Assembly: GCF_014205765.1 (NCBI RefSeq)
Contig: NZ_JACIIZ010000023.1
Span: 1-64,000, forward strand
Reading direction: 5' to 3'
Source: Nitrospirillum iridis
Lineage (GTDB): Bacteria; Pseudomonadota; Alphaproteobacteria; Azospirillales; Azospirillaceae
Length of the DNA stretch: 64,000 nt
Positions 25,874 through 34,032 of the stretch are shown here, piece after piece (positions within the stretch are counted from its first letter, which is position 1; the number at the start of each line of letters is the position of its first letter). Below the pieces are notes generated by a model. That model had not been told where the DNA came from and did not search any database. It saw only the letters and a program-made list of their open reading frames with translations. Both the position numbers and the translations under genes were made by a program.

Positions 25874-27442
25874 GGAAAGGTGGCGGTGGCGGCACTGGCG
25901 GCGATGCTGATGACATCGGCGGCGGCGACGGGATGGGCGGCGGACGAGAAGAAGGACAAGGGGGGCGAGGGCCCCCGCAAGCCGGACAAGGTGGCGGAAC
26001 AGATCGAGGAGGCCACGGCCCGCGCGCCGGTCGCGGAAACCGCCAAGACCACCGCCCACAGCGTCACCATCCATGGCAAGACCATCAAGTACCAGGCGAC
26101 CGCCGGCACCCTGACCATCCGCGACAATGACGGCAAGCCCACGGCCAGCGTCTTTTACGTCGCCTACACGGCCGAGGGCGCGCCGGCCACCAAGCGGCCG
26201 GTGACCTTCCTCTACAATGGTGGCCCCGGCTCGGCCAGCCTATGGCTGCACATGGGTCTTGGCCCCGTGCGGGTGCGCACCAACAGCCCGGACAACACGC
26301 CACCGGCGCCCTACAGCTACGCCCCCAATGACGACAGCATCCTGGACAAGACCGACCTGGTGTTCATCGACGCGGTGGAAACGGGCTATTCCCGCGTGCT
26401 GGGCGAGGCCAAGGGCAAGGATTTCTGGGGGGTGGACCAGGACATCGACGCCTTCGCCCGCGCCATCAACCGCTATGTCACCATCAACAACCGCTGGAAC
26501 TCGCCCAAATTCCTGTTCGGTGAATCCTATGGCACCACCCGGTCGGCCGCCCTGTCCAACCGGCTGCAACAGGACGGCATGGACCTGAACGGCGTCATCC
26601 TGCTGTCCTCCATCCTGAACTATGGCATCCGCCAGCCAGGCTTCGACAACATCTTCGTCTCCTACCTGCCCAGCTACGCCGCCACCGCCTGGTACCACAA
26701 CCGCATCGCCAACAAGCCAACCGACCTGGCCGCCTTCCTGCAGCAGGTCCGCGCCTTCGCGCGCGGGCCCTACACCGTGGCCTTGGCCAAGGGCCAGGAC
26801 TTGCCGGCGGAGGAAGAGGACGCGGTGGCCAAGCAACTGTCCGCCTACACCGGCCTGTCGGTGACCTATCTGAAGCAGGCCAAGCTGCGCGTCAGCCTGC
26901 AGCGCTTCCGCAAGGAGCTGCTGCGCGACCAGGGCAAGACGCTGGGCCGCTTCGACAGCCGTTTCCTGGGCGTGGACACCGATTCCGCCGGCGAGGGGCC
27001 GGAATACGACCCCTCCTCCAGCGCGGTCACCAGCGCCTACATCTCCAGCCAGCGGGCCTATCTGGCCGGCGATTTGGGCTACAAGACCGACCTGGACTAT
27101 CGCCGCAGCGCCGAGGGCGCCATCGGGCAGTGGGACTGGCACCACAAGATCGGCAACCACAAGATGGAAACCCCGGATGTGGCGCTGGACCTGGCGGAGG
27201 CCATGCGCCAGAACCCGCACCTGCAGCTGCTGTCGCTGAACGGCTGGTACGACATGGCGACGCCGTTCTTCGGCACGGAGTATGACATCGGCCACATGCA
27301 GCTGGACGCGCCGGAGCGGAAGAACATCACCTTCAAATACTACCCGTCGGGCCACATGGTCTATCTGAACCCCGACGCCCTGAAGCAGATGATCGCCGAC
27401 CTGGACGCCTTCTACGACAAGGCGGCGCCCGCCGCCCCGTAA
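25871..27442 (+). CDS. secreted S10 serine carboxypeptidase-like peptidase, copy 1
   Basis: A 523-residue exported enzyme of the serine carboxypeptidase (S10) family. After a signal peptide (about residues 1-24) comes a Lys-rich charged stretch and a beta domain. The peptidase core has the oxyanion motif YNGGPGSAS (residues 115-123) and the nucleophile Ser219 in FGESYGTTR, with Asp461 (NGWYDMAT) and His495 (PSGHMVY) completing the triad. It should remove C-terminal residues from peptides in the periplasm. A close paralogue follows in tandem, then two S9 peptidases, forming a peptide-degradation cluster. The leader may control translation. Confidence 0.9.
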   Translation: MGKVAVAALAAMLMTSAAATGWAADEKKDKGGEGPRKPDKVAEQIEEATARAPVAETAKTTAHSVTIHGKTIKYQATAGTLTIRDNDGKPTASVFYVAYTAEGAPATKRPVTFLYNGGPGSASLWLHMGLGPVRVRTNSPDNTPPAPYSYAPNDDSILDKTDLVFIDAVETGYSRVLGEAKGKDFWGVDQDIDAFARAINRYVTINNRWNSPKFLFGESYGTTRSAALSNRLQQDGMDLNGVILLSSILNYGIRQPGFDNIFVSYLPSYAATAWYHNRIANKPTDLAAFLQQVRAFARGPYTVALAKGQDLPAEEEDAVAKQLSAYTGLSVTYLKQAKLRVSLQRFRKELLRDQGKTLGRFDSRFLGVDTDSAGEGPEYDPSSSAVTSAYISSQRAYLAGDLGYKTDLDYRRSAEGAIGQWDWHHKIGNHKMETPDVALDLAEAMRQNPHLQLLSLNGWYDMATPFFGTEYDIGHMQLDAPERKNITFKYYPSGHMVYLNPDALKQMIADLDAFYDKAAPAAP

Positions 27443-27464
27443 GAGGCGGCCAGCCGTGTTCCGG

Positions 27465-27521
27465 CAGGTCTTCCCCTCCATCGGCCCCTGGGCAAAGGGA
27501 CCGTGGAGCCCGGAAGACCTG
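27465..27521 (+). terminator. long hairpin between the two S10 genes
   Basis: CAGGTCTTCC (27465-27474) pairs with GGAAGACCTG (27512-27521); inside it CTCCA pairs with TGGAG. A GC-rich inner loop completes a long imperfect stem. No clear T run follows, so it may terminate weakly or protect the first mRNA's 3' end. Confidence 0.6.
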
Positions 27522-27594
27522 TTCGGCCTGATCCTTCACCCAACTGCGACAAAAAGGCGTGGCCGCGAAAAACCGGGGCAGACATCCCTAGTGT

Positions 27595-27659
27595 TATAAT
27601 ATTACATTCCCTACCATCGAGCCCGCGCACATCGGGTTCTGAACAAGGAGTAGGGAATG
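27595..27659 (+). promoter_or_regulatory. promoter and start-codon-occluding leader (S10 copy 2)
   Basis: A TATAAT box lies at 27595-27600. CATTCCCTAC (27605-27614) is exactly complementary to GTAGGGAATG (27650-27659), which runs from the last base of the AAGGAG ribosome site through the ATG at 27657. An inner stem GAGCCCG/CGGGTTC fits between the arms. The transcript would start at or next to the first arm, giving a leader of roughly 50 bases that could hide the start. No good -35 box was found. Confidence 0.6.
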
Positions 27660-29240
27660 CGCAAAACGGTCGTGGCCGCGTTGACGGCGGTGCTGCTGAC
27701 CTCCGTCGCCGTGGCCGGGTGGGCAAGCGGGGCGGAAGACAAGAAGGACAAGGGCGGCGATGACACGCCCAAGAGCGACAAGGTGGCGGAGCAGATCGAG
27801 GCGGCCACCGCCCGCGCCCCGGTGACGGAGACGGCCAAGACCACGTCCCACACCGTCACCATCAAGGGCAAGAGCATCCGCTACCAGGCCACGGCCGGCA
27901 CCCTGACCATCCGCGACAACGACGGCAAGCCGACGGCCAGCGTGTTCTACGTCGCCTACACGGCCGAAGGCGCCCAGGCCGCCAAGCGGCCGGTGACCTT
28001 CCTCTACAATGGTGGCCCCGGCTCGGCCAGCCTGTGGCTGCACATGGGCTCGTTCGGGCCGGTGCGGGTGCGCACGGCCAGCCCCGACAACAACGCCCCG
28101 GCGCCCTACAACTTCGCCGCCAACGACGACAGCCTGCTGGACAAGACCGACCTGGTGTTCATCGACGCCATCGGCACCGGCTATTCCCGCCCCCTGGGCG
28201 AGGCCAAGGGCAAGGATTTCTGGGGCGTGGACCAGGACGTGGACGCCTTCGCCCGCGCCATCAGCCGCTATGTCACGATCAACAACCGCTGGAATTCGCC
28301 CAAATTCCTGTTCGGCGAATCCTACGGCACCACCCGGTCGGCGGCGCTGTCCGCCCGCCTGCAGGCCGACGGCATGGATTTGAACGGCGTCATCCTGCTG
28401 TCATCCATCCTCAACTACGGCATCCTGCAGCCGGGCTATGACGAGGGCTACATCGGCTTCCTGCCCAGCTACGCCGCCACCGCCTGGTACCACAACCGTA
28501 TCGCCAATAGGCCCGCCGACCTGGCGGCCTTCGTCCAGCAGGCGCGCGTCTTCGCCCGGGGCCCCTACGCGGCGGCGCTGGCCAAGGGCCAGACGATCAC
28601 GCCGGAGGAGGAGGATGCGGTGGCCAAGCAGCTGTCCGCCTTCACCGGCCTGTCGGTTGACTACCTGAAGCGCACCAAGCTGCGCATCGACCTGTTCCGC
28701 TTCCAGAAGGAGCTGCTGCGCGACAAGCGGCAGACGGTGGGCCGCTTCGACAGCCGCTTCCTGGGTGTGGACACCGACGCCGCCGGCGAGGGGCCGGAGT
28801 ATGACCCGTCCGACAGCGCCATCAACAGCGCCTTCATCTCCAGCTTGCGGGCCTATGTCAGCGGCGACCTGGGCTACAAGACCGACCTGGAGTACCGCCC
28901 CGGCTCCGACGACGCCAACGAGCAGTGGGACTGGCACCACAAGGTACCGACCGTGGGCAAGCTGGAGGTGCCGGACGTGGCCCTGGACCTCAGCGGCGCC
29001 ATGCGCCAGAACCCCCACCTGCAGGTGCTATCGCTCAACGGCTATTACGACATGGCGACACCGTTCTTCGCCACGGAGTACGACATCAACCACATGGAGC
29101 TGGAACCGGGGCAGCGCAAGAACATCACGTTCAAGTACTACCCGTCCGGCCACATGATCTATCTGAACCCCGACGCGCTGAAGCAGCTGATCGTCGACCT
29201 GGACGCCTTCTACGACAAGGCGGCGCCGGGCGGGGCCTGA
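27657..29240 (+). CDS. secreted S10 serine carboxypeptidase-like peptidase, copy 2
   Basis: A 527-residue paralogue of the upstream gene, aligned over its whole length. It keeps the signal peptide, the charged Lys/Asp-rich segment, YNGGPGSAS, FGESYGTTR with the nucleophilic Ser, NGYYDMAT and PSGHMIY. Differences concentrate in the signal region and surface loops, so the duplication is not recent but both copies appear functional. It has its own TATAAT box and leader structure unlike the first in sequence, suggesting separate control. The S9 peptidase gene follows after 141 bases. Confidence 0.9.
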   Translation: MRKTVVAALTAVLLTSVAVAGWASGAEDKKDKGGDDTPKSDKVAEQIEAATARAPVTETAKTTSHTVTIKGKSIRYQATAGTLTIRDNDGKPTASVFYVAYTAEGAQAAKRPVTFLYNGGPGSASLWLHMGSFGPVRVRTASPDNNAPAPYNFAANDDSLLDKTDLVFIDAIGTGYSRPLGEAKGKDFWGVDQDVDAFARAISRYVTINNRWNSPKFLFGESYGTTRSAALSARLQADGMDLNGVILLSSILNYGILQPGYDEGYIGFLPSYAATAWYHNRIANRPADLAAFVQQARVFARGPYAAALAKGQTITPEEEDAVAKQLSAFTGLSVDYLKRTKLRIDLFRFQKELLRDKRQTVGRFDSRFLGVDTDAAGEGPEYDPSDSAINSAFISSLRAYVSGDLGYKTDLEYRPGSDDANEQWDWHHKVPTVGKLEVPDVALDLSGAMRQNPHLQVLSLNGYYDMATPFFATEYDINHMELEPGQRKNITFKYYPSGHMIYLNPDALKQLIVDLDAFYDKAAPGGA

Positions 29241-29322
29241 CACCAGCGGGAAGCGGCCCTGCCCCCCCAAGGCGGACAGGTACTTGCCGGGTGCGCGGGC
29301 CGCCCCCATTTTCGATCGATCC

Positions 29323-29352
29323 GCCGCCGGCGCCCAAACCCGCGCCGGCGGC
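29323..29352 (+). promoter_or_regulatory. GC-rich hairpin in the leader of the first S9 gene
   Basis: GCCGCCGGCGC (29323-29333) and GCGCCGGCGGC (29342-29352) form a perfect 11-base stem, 29 bases before the start. It could end transcription from the S10 gene or act in the S9 leader. The second S9 gene has a weaker version at the same relative place. Confidence 0.5.
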
Positions 29353-29381
29353 CAACAAATTGCATGCAGACGGGGAAACTG

Positions 29382-31421
29382 ATGAAGCGTATCGCCGTGG
29401 CCTTGGGCCTGATGCTGGCGTCCACCACCACCTTGACCGCCGTGGCGGCCCCACCCCCACCCGCCACCAGCGCGGCGGCCCCGCTCATCGAACGCGCCAA
29501 GTTCTTCGGCAACCCCAGTCGCACCCAAGGCAAGCTGAGCCCGGACGGCAAGTGGCTGTCGTGGATCGCGCCGCGCGACGGCGTGCTGAACGTCTGGGTG
29601 GCGCCCGCCAGCGACCCGACCCAGGCCAAGGCCCTGACAGCGGAGAAGGCCCGCCCCATCCGCCAGCATTTCTGGTCGCCCGACAGCAAGATGGTGCTGT
29701 TCATCAACGACAAAGGCGGTGATGAGAATTTCGTGCTGTACGGCGTCACCGTCGCCACCGGCGTCCAGCGCACCCTGACGCCGCAGGAAAAGACGCGGGT
29801 GGACATCGTTGGCACCAGCCACCGCATCAAGGACCGCATCCTGGTGGGGCTGAACAACCGCGACCCCAAGTGGTTCGACGTCTACAGCCTGGACCTGGCC
29901 AAGGGTGCCTTGACCCTGGTGTTCAAAAACGAGGGCTATGCCGGATTCACCGCGGATGAGGACCTGAAGCTGCGCCTCGCGGGCAAGTCCCGCCCCGATG
30001 GCGGAACCGACTTCTTTCGCGTCGTGGACAACAAGGTGGAGTCCCAGCCGCTGGGCGACGTCGGCCTGGACGACAGCCTGACCACCAACCCCATGGGCTA
30101 CACCGCGGACGGCAAGACCCTGTACTGGATCGACAGCCGCGGCCGCGACACCGCCGCCCTGATCGCCCAGGACGCGGCCACCGGCGCCACCAAGGTGGTG
30201 GGCCAGAGCGCCAAGGCCGATGTGGGCGACGTCCTGGCCGATCCCAAGACCGGCGTGGTCCAGGCCTATTCGGTCGACTATCTGCGCACCGAATGGACAG
30301 CGCTGGACCCCAAGATCGGCGCCGAGCTGGATTTCCTGAAGGCCCAGCTGAAGGGCGACATCCACGTCACCAGCCGCACCGAGGACGACAGCGCCTGGAT
30401 CGTGGTGGTGGACCCGGTGACGGCCCCGGCGGCCACCTACCGCTTCGACCGCAAGGCCCACACCCTGACCAAGCTGTTCGTCAATAGGCCGGAGCTGGAG
30501 GGGGCGGATCTCGCGGCCATGCATCCGGTGGAGATCAAGGCGCGCGACGGGCTGACCCTGGTCTCCTACCTCACCCTGCCGGCGGGCGCCGACGGCAAGG
30601 GTGATAGCCATCCCGACCAGCCCCTGCCCCTGGTGCTGTTCGTCCACGGCGGGCCCTGGGCGCGCGACAGCTACGGCTACAGCGGCTATCACCAGTGGCT
30701 GGCCAACCGCGGCTACGCCGTGCTGTCGGTCAACTATCGCGGCTCCACCGGCTTCGGGAAGAACTTCATCACCGCCGGCAACCTGCAATGGGGCCGCAAG
30801 ATGCATGACGACCTGATCGACGCCGTCGACTGGGCCGTCAGCCAAGGCATCACCACCAAGGACAAGGTGGCCATCATGGGCGGGTCCTACGGCGGCTATG
30901 CCACCCTGGCCGGCGTCACCTTCACCCCCGACACCTTCGCCTGCGGTGTGGACATCGTCGGCCCCAGCAACCTGGAAACCCTGCTGAAGACCATCCCGCC
31001 CTATTGGGAGGCCGGCAAGCAGCAGTTCTACAAGCGCATGGGCGACCCCACCACGGAGGATGGGCGCACGCTGCTGCGCAACGCCTCCCCCCTATACAAG
31101 GCGGCGGCCATCAAGAAGCCGCTGCTGATCGGCCAAGGCGCCAACGACCCCCGCGTCAACCAGGCGGAGTCGGACCAGATCGTGACGGCGATGAAGGGGA
31201 AGAACATCCCCGTCACCTACATCCTGTTCCCGGACGAGGGCCACGGCTTCGCCCGGCCGGAGAACAGCATCGCCTTCAACGCCGCCGCCGAACAGTTCCT
31301 GGGCGCCTGCCTGGGCGGCCGGGCGGAACCGTTCGGCACCGCTTTCAAGGGTTCCAGCATCACGGTACCCGACGGCGCCAAGTTCACGCCGGGGTTAGAG
31401 GCGGCGCTGGCGGCGAAGTAG
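29382..31421 (+). CDS. secreted S9 prolyl-oligopeptidase-family peptidase, copy 1
   Basis: A 679-residue exported serine peptidase of the S9 family (acylaminoacyl- or dipeptidyl-peptidase-like). A signal peptide covers about residues 1-24. Residues about 40-400 form a beta-propeller (SPDGKWLSWIAPRDG, WSPDSKMVLFINDKGGDENF). The C-terminal hydrolase domain has HGGPWARDSYGY, the nucleophile Ser502 (GGSYGGYAT), Asp589 (GANDPRV) and His621 (DEGHGF). These enzymes cleave short peptides that enter through the propeller. The ATG at 29382 aligns with the paralogue's start. It probably works with the S10 enzymes in periplasmic peptide breakdown. Confidence 0.93.
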   Translation: MKRIAVALGLMLASTTTLTAVAAPPPPATSAAAPLIERAKFFGNPSRTQGKLSPDGKWLSWIAPRDGVLNVWVAPASDPTQAKALTAEKARPIRQHFWSPDSKMVLFINDKGGDENFVLYGVTVATGVQRTLTPQEKTRVDIVGTSHRIKDRILVGLNNRDPKWFDVYSLDLAKGALTLVFKNEGYAGFTADEDLKLRLAGKSRPDGGTDFFRVVDNKVESQPLGDVGLDDSLTTNPMGYTADGKTLYWIDSRGRDTAALIAQDAATGATKVVGQSAKADVGDVLADPKTGVVQAYSVDYLRTEWTALDPKIGAELDFLKAQLKGDIHVTSRTEDDSAWIVVVDPVTAPAATYRFDRKAHTLTKLFVNRPELEGADLAAMHPVEIKARDGLTLVSYLTLPAGADGKGDSHPDQPLPLVLFVHGGPWARDSYGYSGYHQWLANRGYAVLSVNYRGSTGFGKNFITAGNLQWGRKMHDDLIDAVDWAVSQGITTKDKVAIMGGSYGGYATLAGVTFTPDTFACGVDIVGPSNLETLLKTIPPYWEAGKQQFYKRMGDPTTEDGRTLLRNASPLYKAAAIKKPLLIGQGANDPRVNQAESDQIVTAMKGKNIPVTYILFPDEGHGFARPENSIAFNAAAEQFLGACLGGRAEPFGTAFKGSSITVPDGAKFTPGLEAALAAK

Positions 31422-31444
31422 CCGCCGGCCATGCGGCGTTCCGC

Positions 31445-31483
31445 CCCCTAGCCTGGCAAGGGCCAGCACCAACAGGCTAGGGG
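31445..31483 (+). terminator. hairpin after the first S9 gene
   Basis: CCCCTAGCCTG (31445-31455) and CAGGCTAGGGG (31473-31483) are perfect 11-base arms 17 bases apart, 24 bases after the S9 stop. No T run follows, so factor-independent termination is uncertain. Confidence 0.5.
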
Positions 31484-31487
31484 CAAG

Positions 31488-31552
31488 TTCGCCACGGAGT
31501 GCGACATCGACCTGGCCGCCTCTACGACAAGGCGGCCGCCGACGGTGCCTAA
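31488..31552 (+). pseudogene. residue of a third S10 peptidase gene (3' end)
   Basis: The stretch from TTCGCCACGGAGT (31488) matches the part of the second S10 gene that encodes FFATEYDI, and CTACGACAAGGCGGC with a stop (31552) matches the codons for its last residues (FYDKAAP). The parts between are deleted. The bases that follow, up to the second S9 gene, resemble the leader of the first S9 gene. This is the footprint of an S10-S9 unit that was duplicated and then lost its S10 copy. Confidence 0.65.
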
Positions 31553-31634
31553 AAGTTGAGAAGTGGTCCGGTTCACCCGAGCCAAACTGGTCCTTGCCGG
31601 TGGAACCGGACCGTCCCCATTTTCGCTCCATCCT

Positions 31635-31668
31635 GCCGCCGGAGGTCCCGACCAGGGCCGACGGCGGC
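31635..31668 (+). promoter_or_regulatory. hairpin in the leader of the second S9 gene
   Basis: GCCGCCG (31635-31641) and CGGCGGC (31662-31668) are perfect seven-base arms 29 bases before the start, at the same place as the 11-base stem in front of the first S9 gene. Shared position supports common origin; function is not shown. Confidence 0.4.
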
Positions 31669-31697
31669 CAATAACGGACATGAGAACAGGGGAATAG

Positions 31698-33737
31698 ATG
31701 AAGCGCACCGCCGCCGTGGCCTTGGGCCTGCTGCTGACGTCCACCACGCTTACCGCCGTGGCGGCCCCGCCCCCGCCGGCCACCAGCCCCGCCGCCCCGC
31801 TCATCGAACGCGCCAAGTTCTTCGGCAACCCCAGCCGCACCCAGGCCAAACTGAGCCCCGACGGCAAGTGGCTGTCGTGGATCGCGCCGCGCGACGGCGT
31901 GATGAACGTCTGGGTGGCGCCCACCGCCGACCCGACCCAGGCCAAGGCACTAACGGCGGAGAAGAACCGCCCCATCCCCGAGCATTTCTGGTCGCCCGAC
32001 AGCAAGATGGTGCTGTTCATCAACGACAAGGGCGGCGACGAGAACTTCGTGCTGTACGGCGTCACCGTCGCCACCGGCGCCCAGCGCACCCTGACGCCGC
32101 AGGAAAAGACGCGGGTGCAGATCGTCGGCACCAGCCACCGCATCAAGGACCGCATCCTGGTCGGGTTGAACAACCGCGACCCGAAGTGGTTCGACATCTA
32201 CAGCCTGGATTTGGCCAAGGGCGCCTTGACCCTGGTGTTCAAGAACGAGAGTTATGACGGCTTCACGGCGGATGAGGGCCTGAAGCTGCGCCTCGCGGGC
32301 AAACCCGGCCCCGATGGCGGAACCGACTTCTTCCGCGTCGTGGACAACAAGGTGGAGTCCCAGCCGCTGAGTGGCGTCAGCCTGGACGACAGCATGACCA
32401 CCTATCCCATGGGCTACACCACGGACGGCAAAACCCTGTACTGGGTCGACAGCCGCGGCCACGACACCGCCGCCCTGATCGCCCAGGACGCGGCCACCGG
32501 CGCCACCAAGGTGGTGGGCCAGAGCGCCAAGGCCGATGTGGGCGACGTCCTGGCCGATCCCAAGACCGGCGTGGTCCAGGCCTATTCGGTCGACTATCTA
32601 CGCACGGAATGGACGGCGCTGGACCCCAAGATCGGGGCCGAGCTGGATTTCCTGAAGGCGCAACTGAAGGGTGATATCCACGTCACCAGCCGCACCGAGG
32701 ACGACGGCGCCTGGATCGTGGTGGTGGACCCGGTGACGGCCCCGGCGGCCACCTACCGCTTCGACCGCAAAGCCCACACCCTGACCAGGCTGTTCGTCAA
32801 CCGGCCGGAGTTGGAGGGGGTGAAGCTGGCGGCCATGCATCCGGTTGAGATCAAGGCACGCGACGGGTTGAGCCTCATTTCCTACCTCACCCTGCCGGCG
32901 GGCGCCGATGGCAAGGGCGACGGCCACCCCGACCAGCCCCTGCCCCTGGTGCTGTTCGTCCATGGCGGCCCCTGGTCGCGCGACAGCTATGGCTACCATA
33001 GCCATCACCAGTGGCTGGCCAACCGCGGCTACGCCGTGCTGTCGGTCAACTATCGCGGCTCCACCGGCTTCGGGAAGAACTTCATCACCGCCGGCAACCT
33101 GCAATGGGGCCGCAAGATGCATGACGACCTGATCGACGCCGTCGACTGGGCCGTCAGCCAAGGCATCACCACCAAGGACAAGGTGGCCATCATGGGTGGC
33201 TCCTACGGCGGCTATGCCACCCTGGCCGGCGTCGCCTTCACCCCCGACACCTTCGCCTGCGGTGTGGACATCGTCGGCCCCAGCAACCTGGAAACCCTGC
33301 TGAAAACCTTCCCGGCCTATTGGGAACCCGCCAAGCAGCAGTTCTACAAGCGCATGGGCGACCCCACCACCGAGGATGGGCGCCAACTCCTCCACAACGC
33401 CTCTCCCCTGTTCAAAGCGGCGGCCATCACAAAGCCACTGATGATCGCCCAGGGCGGCAACGATCCCCGCGTCAACAAGGCGGAATCGGACCAGATCGTG
33501 ACGGCGATGAAGGAGAAGAACATCCCCGTCACTTACCTGCTGTTCCCCGACGAGGGCCACGGCTTTGCCCGGCCAGAGAACAGCATCGCCTTCAACGCCG
33601 CCGCCGAGCAGTTCCTGGGCGCCTGCCTGGGGGGCCGGGCGGAACCGTTCGGCGCCGCCTTCAAGGGTTCCAGCATCACGGTGCCCGACGGCGCCAAGTT
33701 CACGCCGGGGTTGGAAGCGGCGCTGGCGGCGAAGTAG
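31698..33737 (+). CDS. secreted S9 prolyl-oligopeptidase-family peptidase, copy 2
   Basis: A 679-residue paralogue, the same length as the upstream S9 gene and nearly identical to it over long stretches, with conserved DNA as well as protein; this duplication is younger than the S10 one or has been kept alike by gene conversion. Signal peptide, propeller repeats, HGGPWSRDSYGY, the Ser nucleophile (GGSYGGYAT), the Asp (GGNDPRV) and His (DEGHGF) are all present. Differences cluster around the propeller (residues about 190-260) and the loops KTFPAYWEPAK and KAAAITKPLMIAQ. A strong terminator follows, closing the peptidase cluster. Confidence 0.93.
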   Translation: MKRTAAVALGLLLTSTTLTAVAAPPPPATSPAAPLIERAKFFGNPSRTQAKLSPDGKWLSWIAPRDGVMNVWVAPTADPTQAKALTAEKNRPIPEHFWSPDSKMVLFINDKGGDENFVLYGVTVATGAQRTLTPQEKTRVQIVGTSHRIKDRILVGLNNRDPKWFDIYSLDLAKGALTLVFKNESYDGFTADEGLKLRLAGKPGPDGGTDFFRVVDNKVESQPLSGVSLDDSMTTYPMGYTTDGKTLYWVDSRGHDTAALIAQDAATGATKVVGQSAKADVGDVLADPKTGVVQAYSVDYLRTEWTALDPKIGAELDFLKAQLKGDIHVTSRTEDDGAWIVVVDPVTAPAATYRFDRKAHTLTRLFVNRPELEGVKLAAMHPVEIKARDGLSLISYLTLPAGADGKGDGHPDQPLPLVLFVHGGPWSRDSYGYHSHHQWLANRGYAVLSVNYRGSTGFGKNFITAGNLQWGRKMHDDLIDAVDWAVSQGITTKDKVAIMGGSYGGYATLAGVAFTPDTFACGVDIVGPSNLETLLKTFPAYWEPAKQQFYKRMGDPTTEDGRQLLHNASPLFKAAAITKPLMIAQGGNDPRVNKAESDQIVTAMKEKNIPVTYLLFPDEGHGFARPENSIAFNAAAEQFLGACLGGRAEPFGAAFKGSSITVPDGAKFTPGLEAALAAK

Positions 33738-33775
33738 GGCGCAATGGGTTGGGCGCCAGTCTGGCGCCAGGGTTT

Positions 33776-33814
33776 CCGCCGCCGGTGCACGGCACCGGCG
33801 GCGGCCGGCTTTTC
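33776..33814 (+). terminator. intrinsic terminator of the peptidase cluster
   Basis: CCGCCGCCGGTGC (33776-33788) and GCACCGGCGGCGG (33792-33804) form a perfect 13-base stem with a three-base loop, followed by a TTTT run at 33810-33813. Confidence 0.85.
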
Positions 33815-33958
33815 CATGGCATGGCCGGCATCATTGAGAATGCCCTGATGCTGGCGGGCACCTCGAAGAGCGGAGGGTGCCGGGGATCGCCTCCCACACC
33901 AACGCGGATGCCGCATACCTGCACTGAAGCGCATGACAAACGTGCCGCAAGATATTGT

Positions 33959-33991
33959 TAAGAATGATATTGCGAGACGTTCTCATTCTTA
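33959..33991 (+). promoter_or_regulatory. inverted repeat upstream of the TonB receptor gene
   Basis: TAAGAATGA (33959-33967) and TCATTCTTA (33983-33991) are perfect nine-base arms 15 bases apart in a locally AT-rich stretch 42 bases before the receptor start. The half-sites are rich in AATGA/TCATT, as in iron-responsive operators, but the spacing differs from the classic 19-base Fur box. A second small repeat (TCAGGG/CCCTGA, 33995-34017) follows. Iron control is inference. Confidence 0.5.
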
Positions 33992-34032
33992 GTATCAGGG
34001 GGCTATTCCTTCCCTGACGCAATGGAACGACA

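Noticed and set aside
29028-30845. Minus-strand frame opposite the S10/S9 peptidase genes
   Set aside because: Same kind of shadow is found opposite the second S9 copy; it follows from the shared codons and not from a gene.
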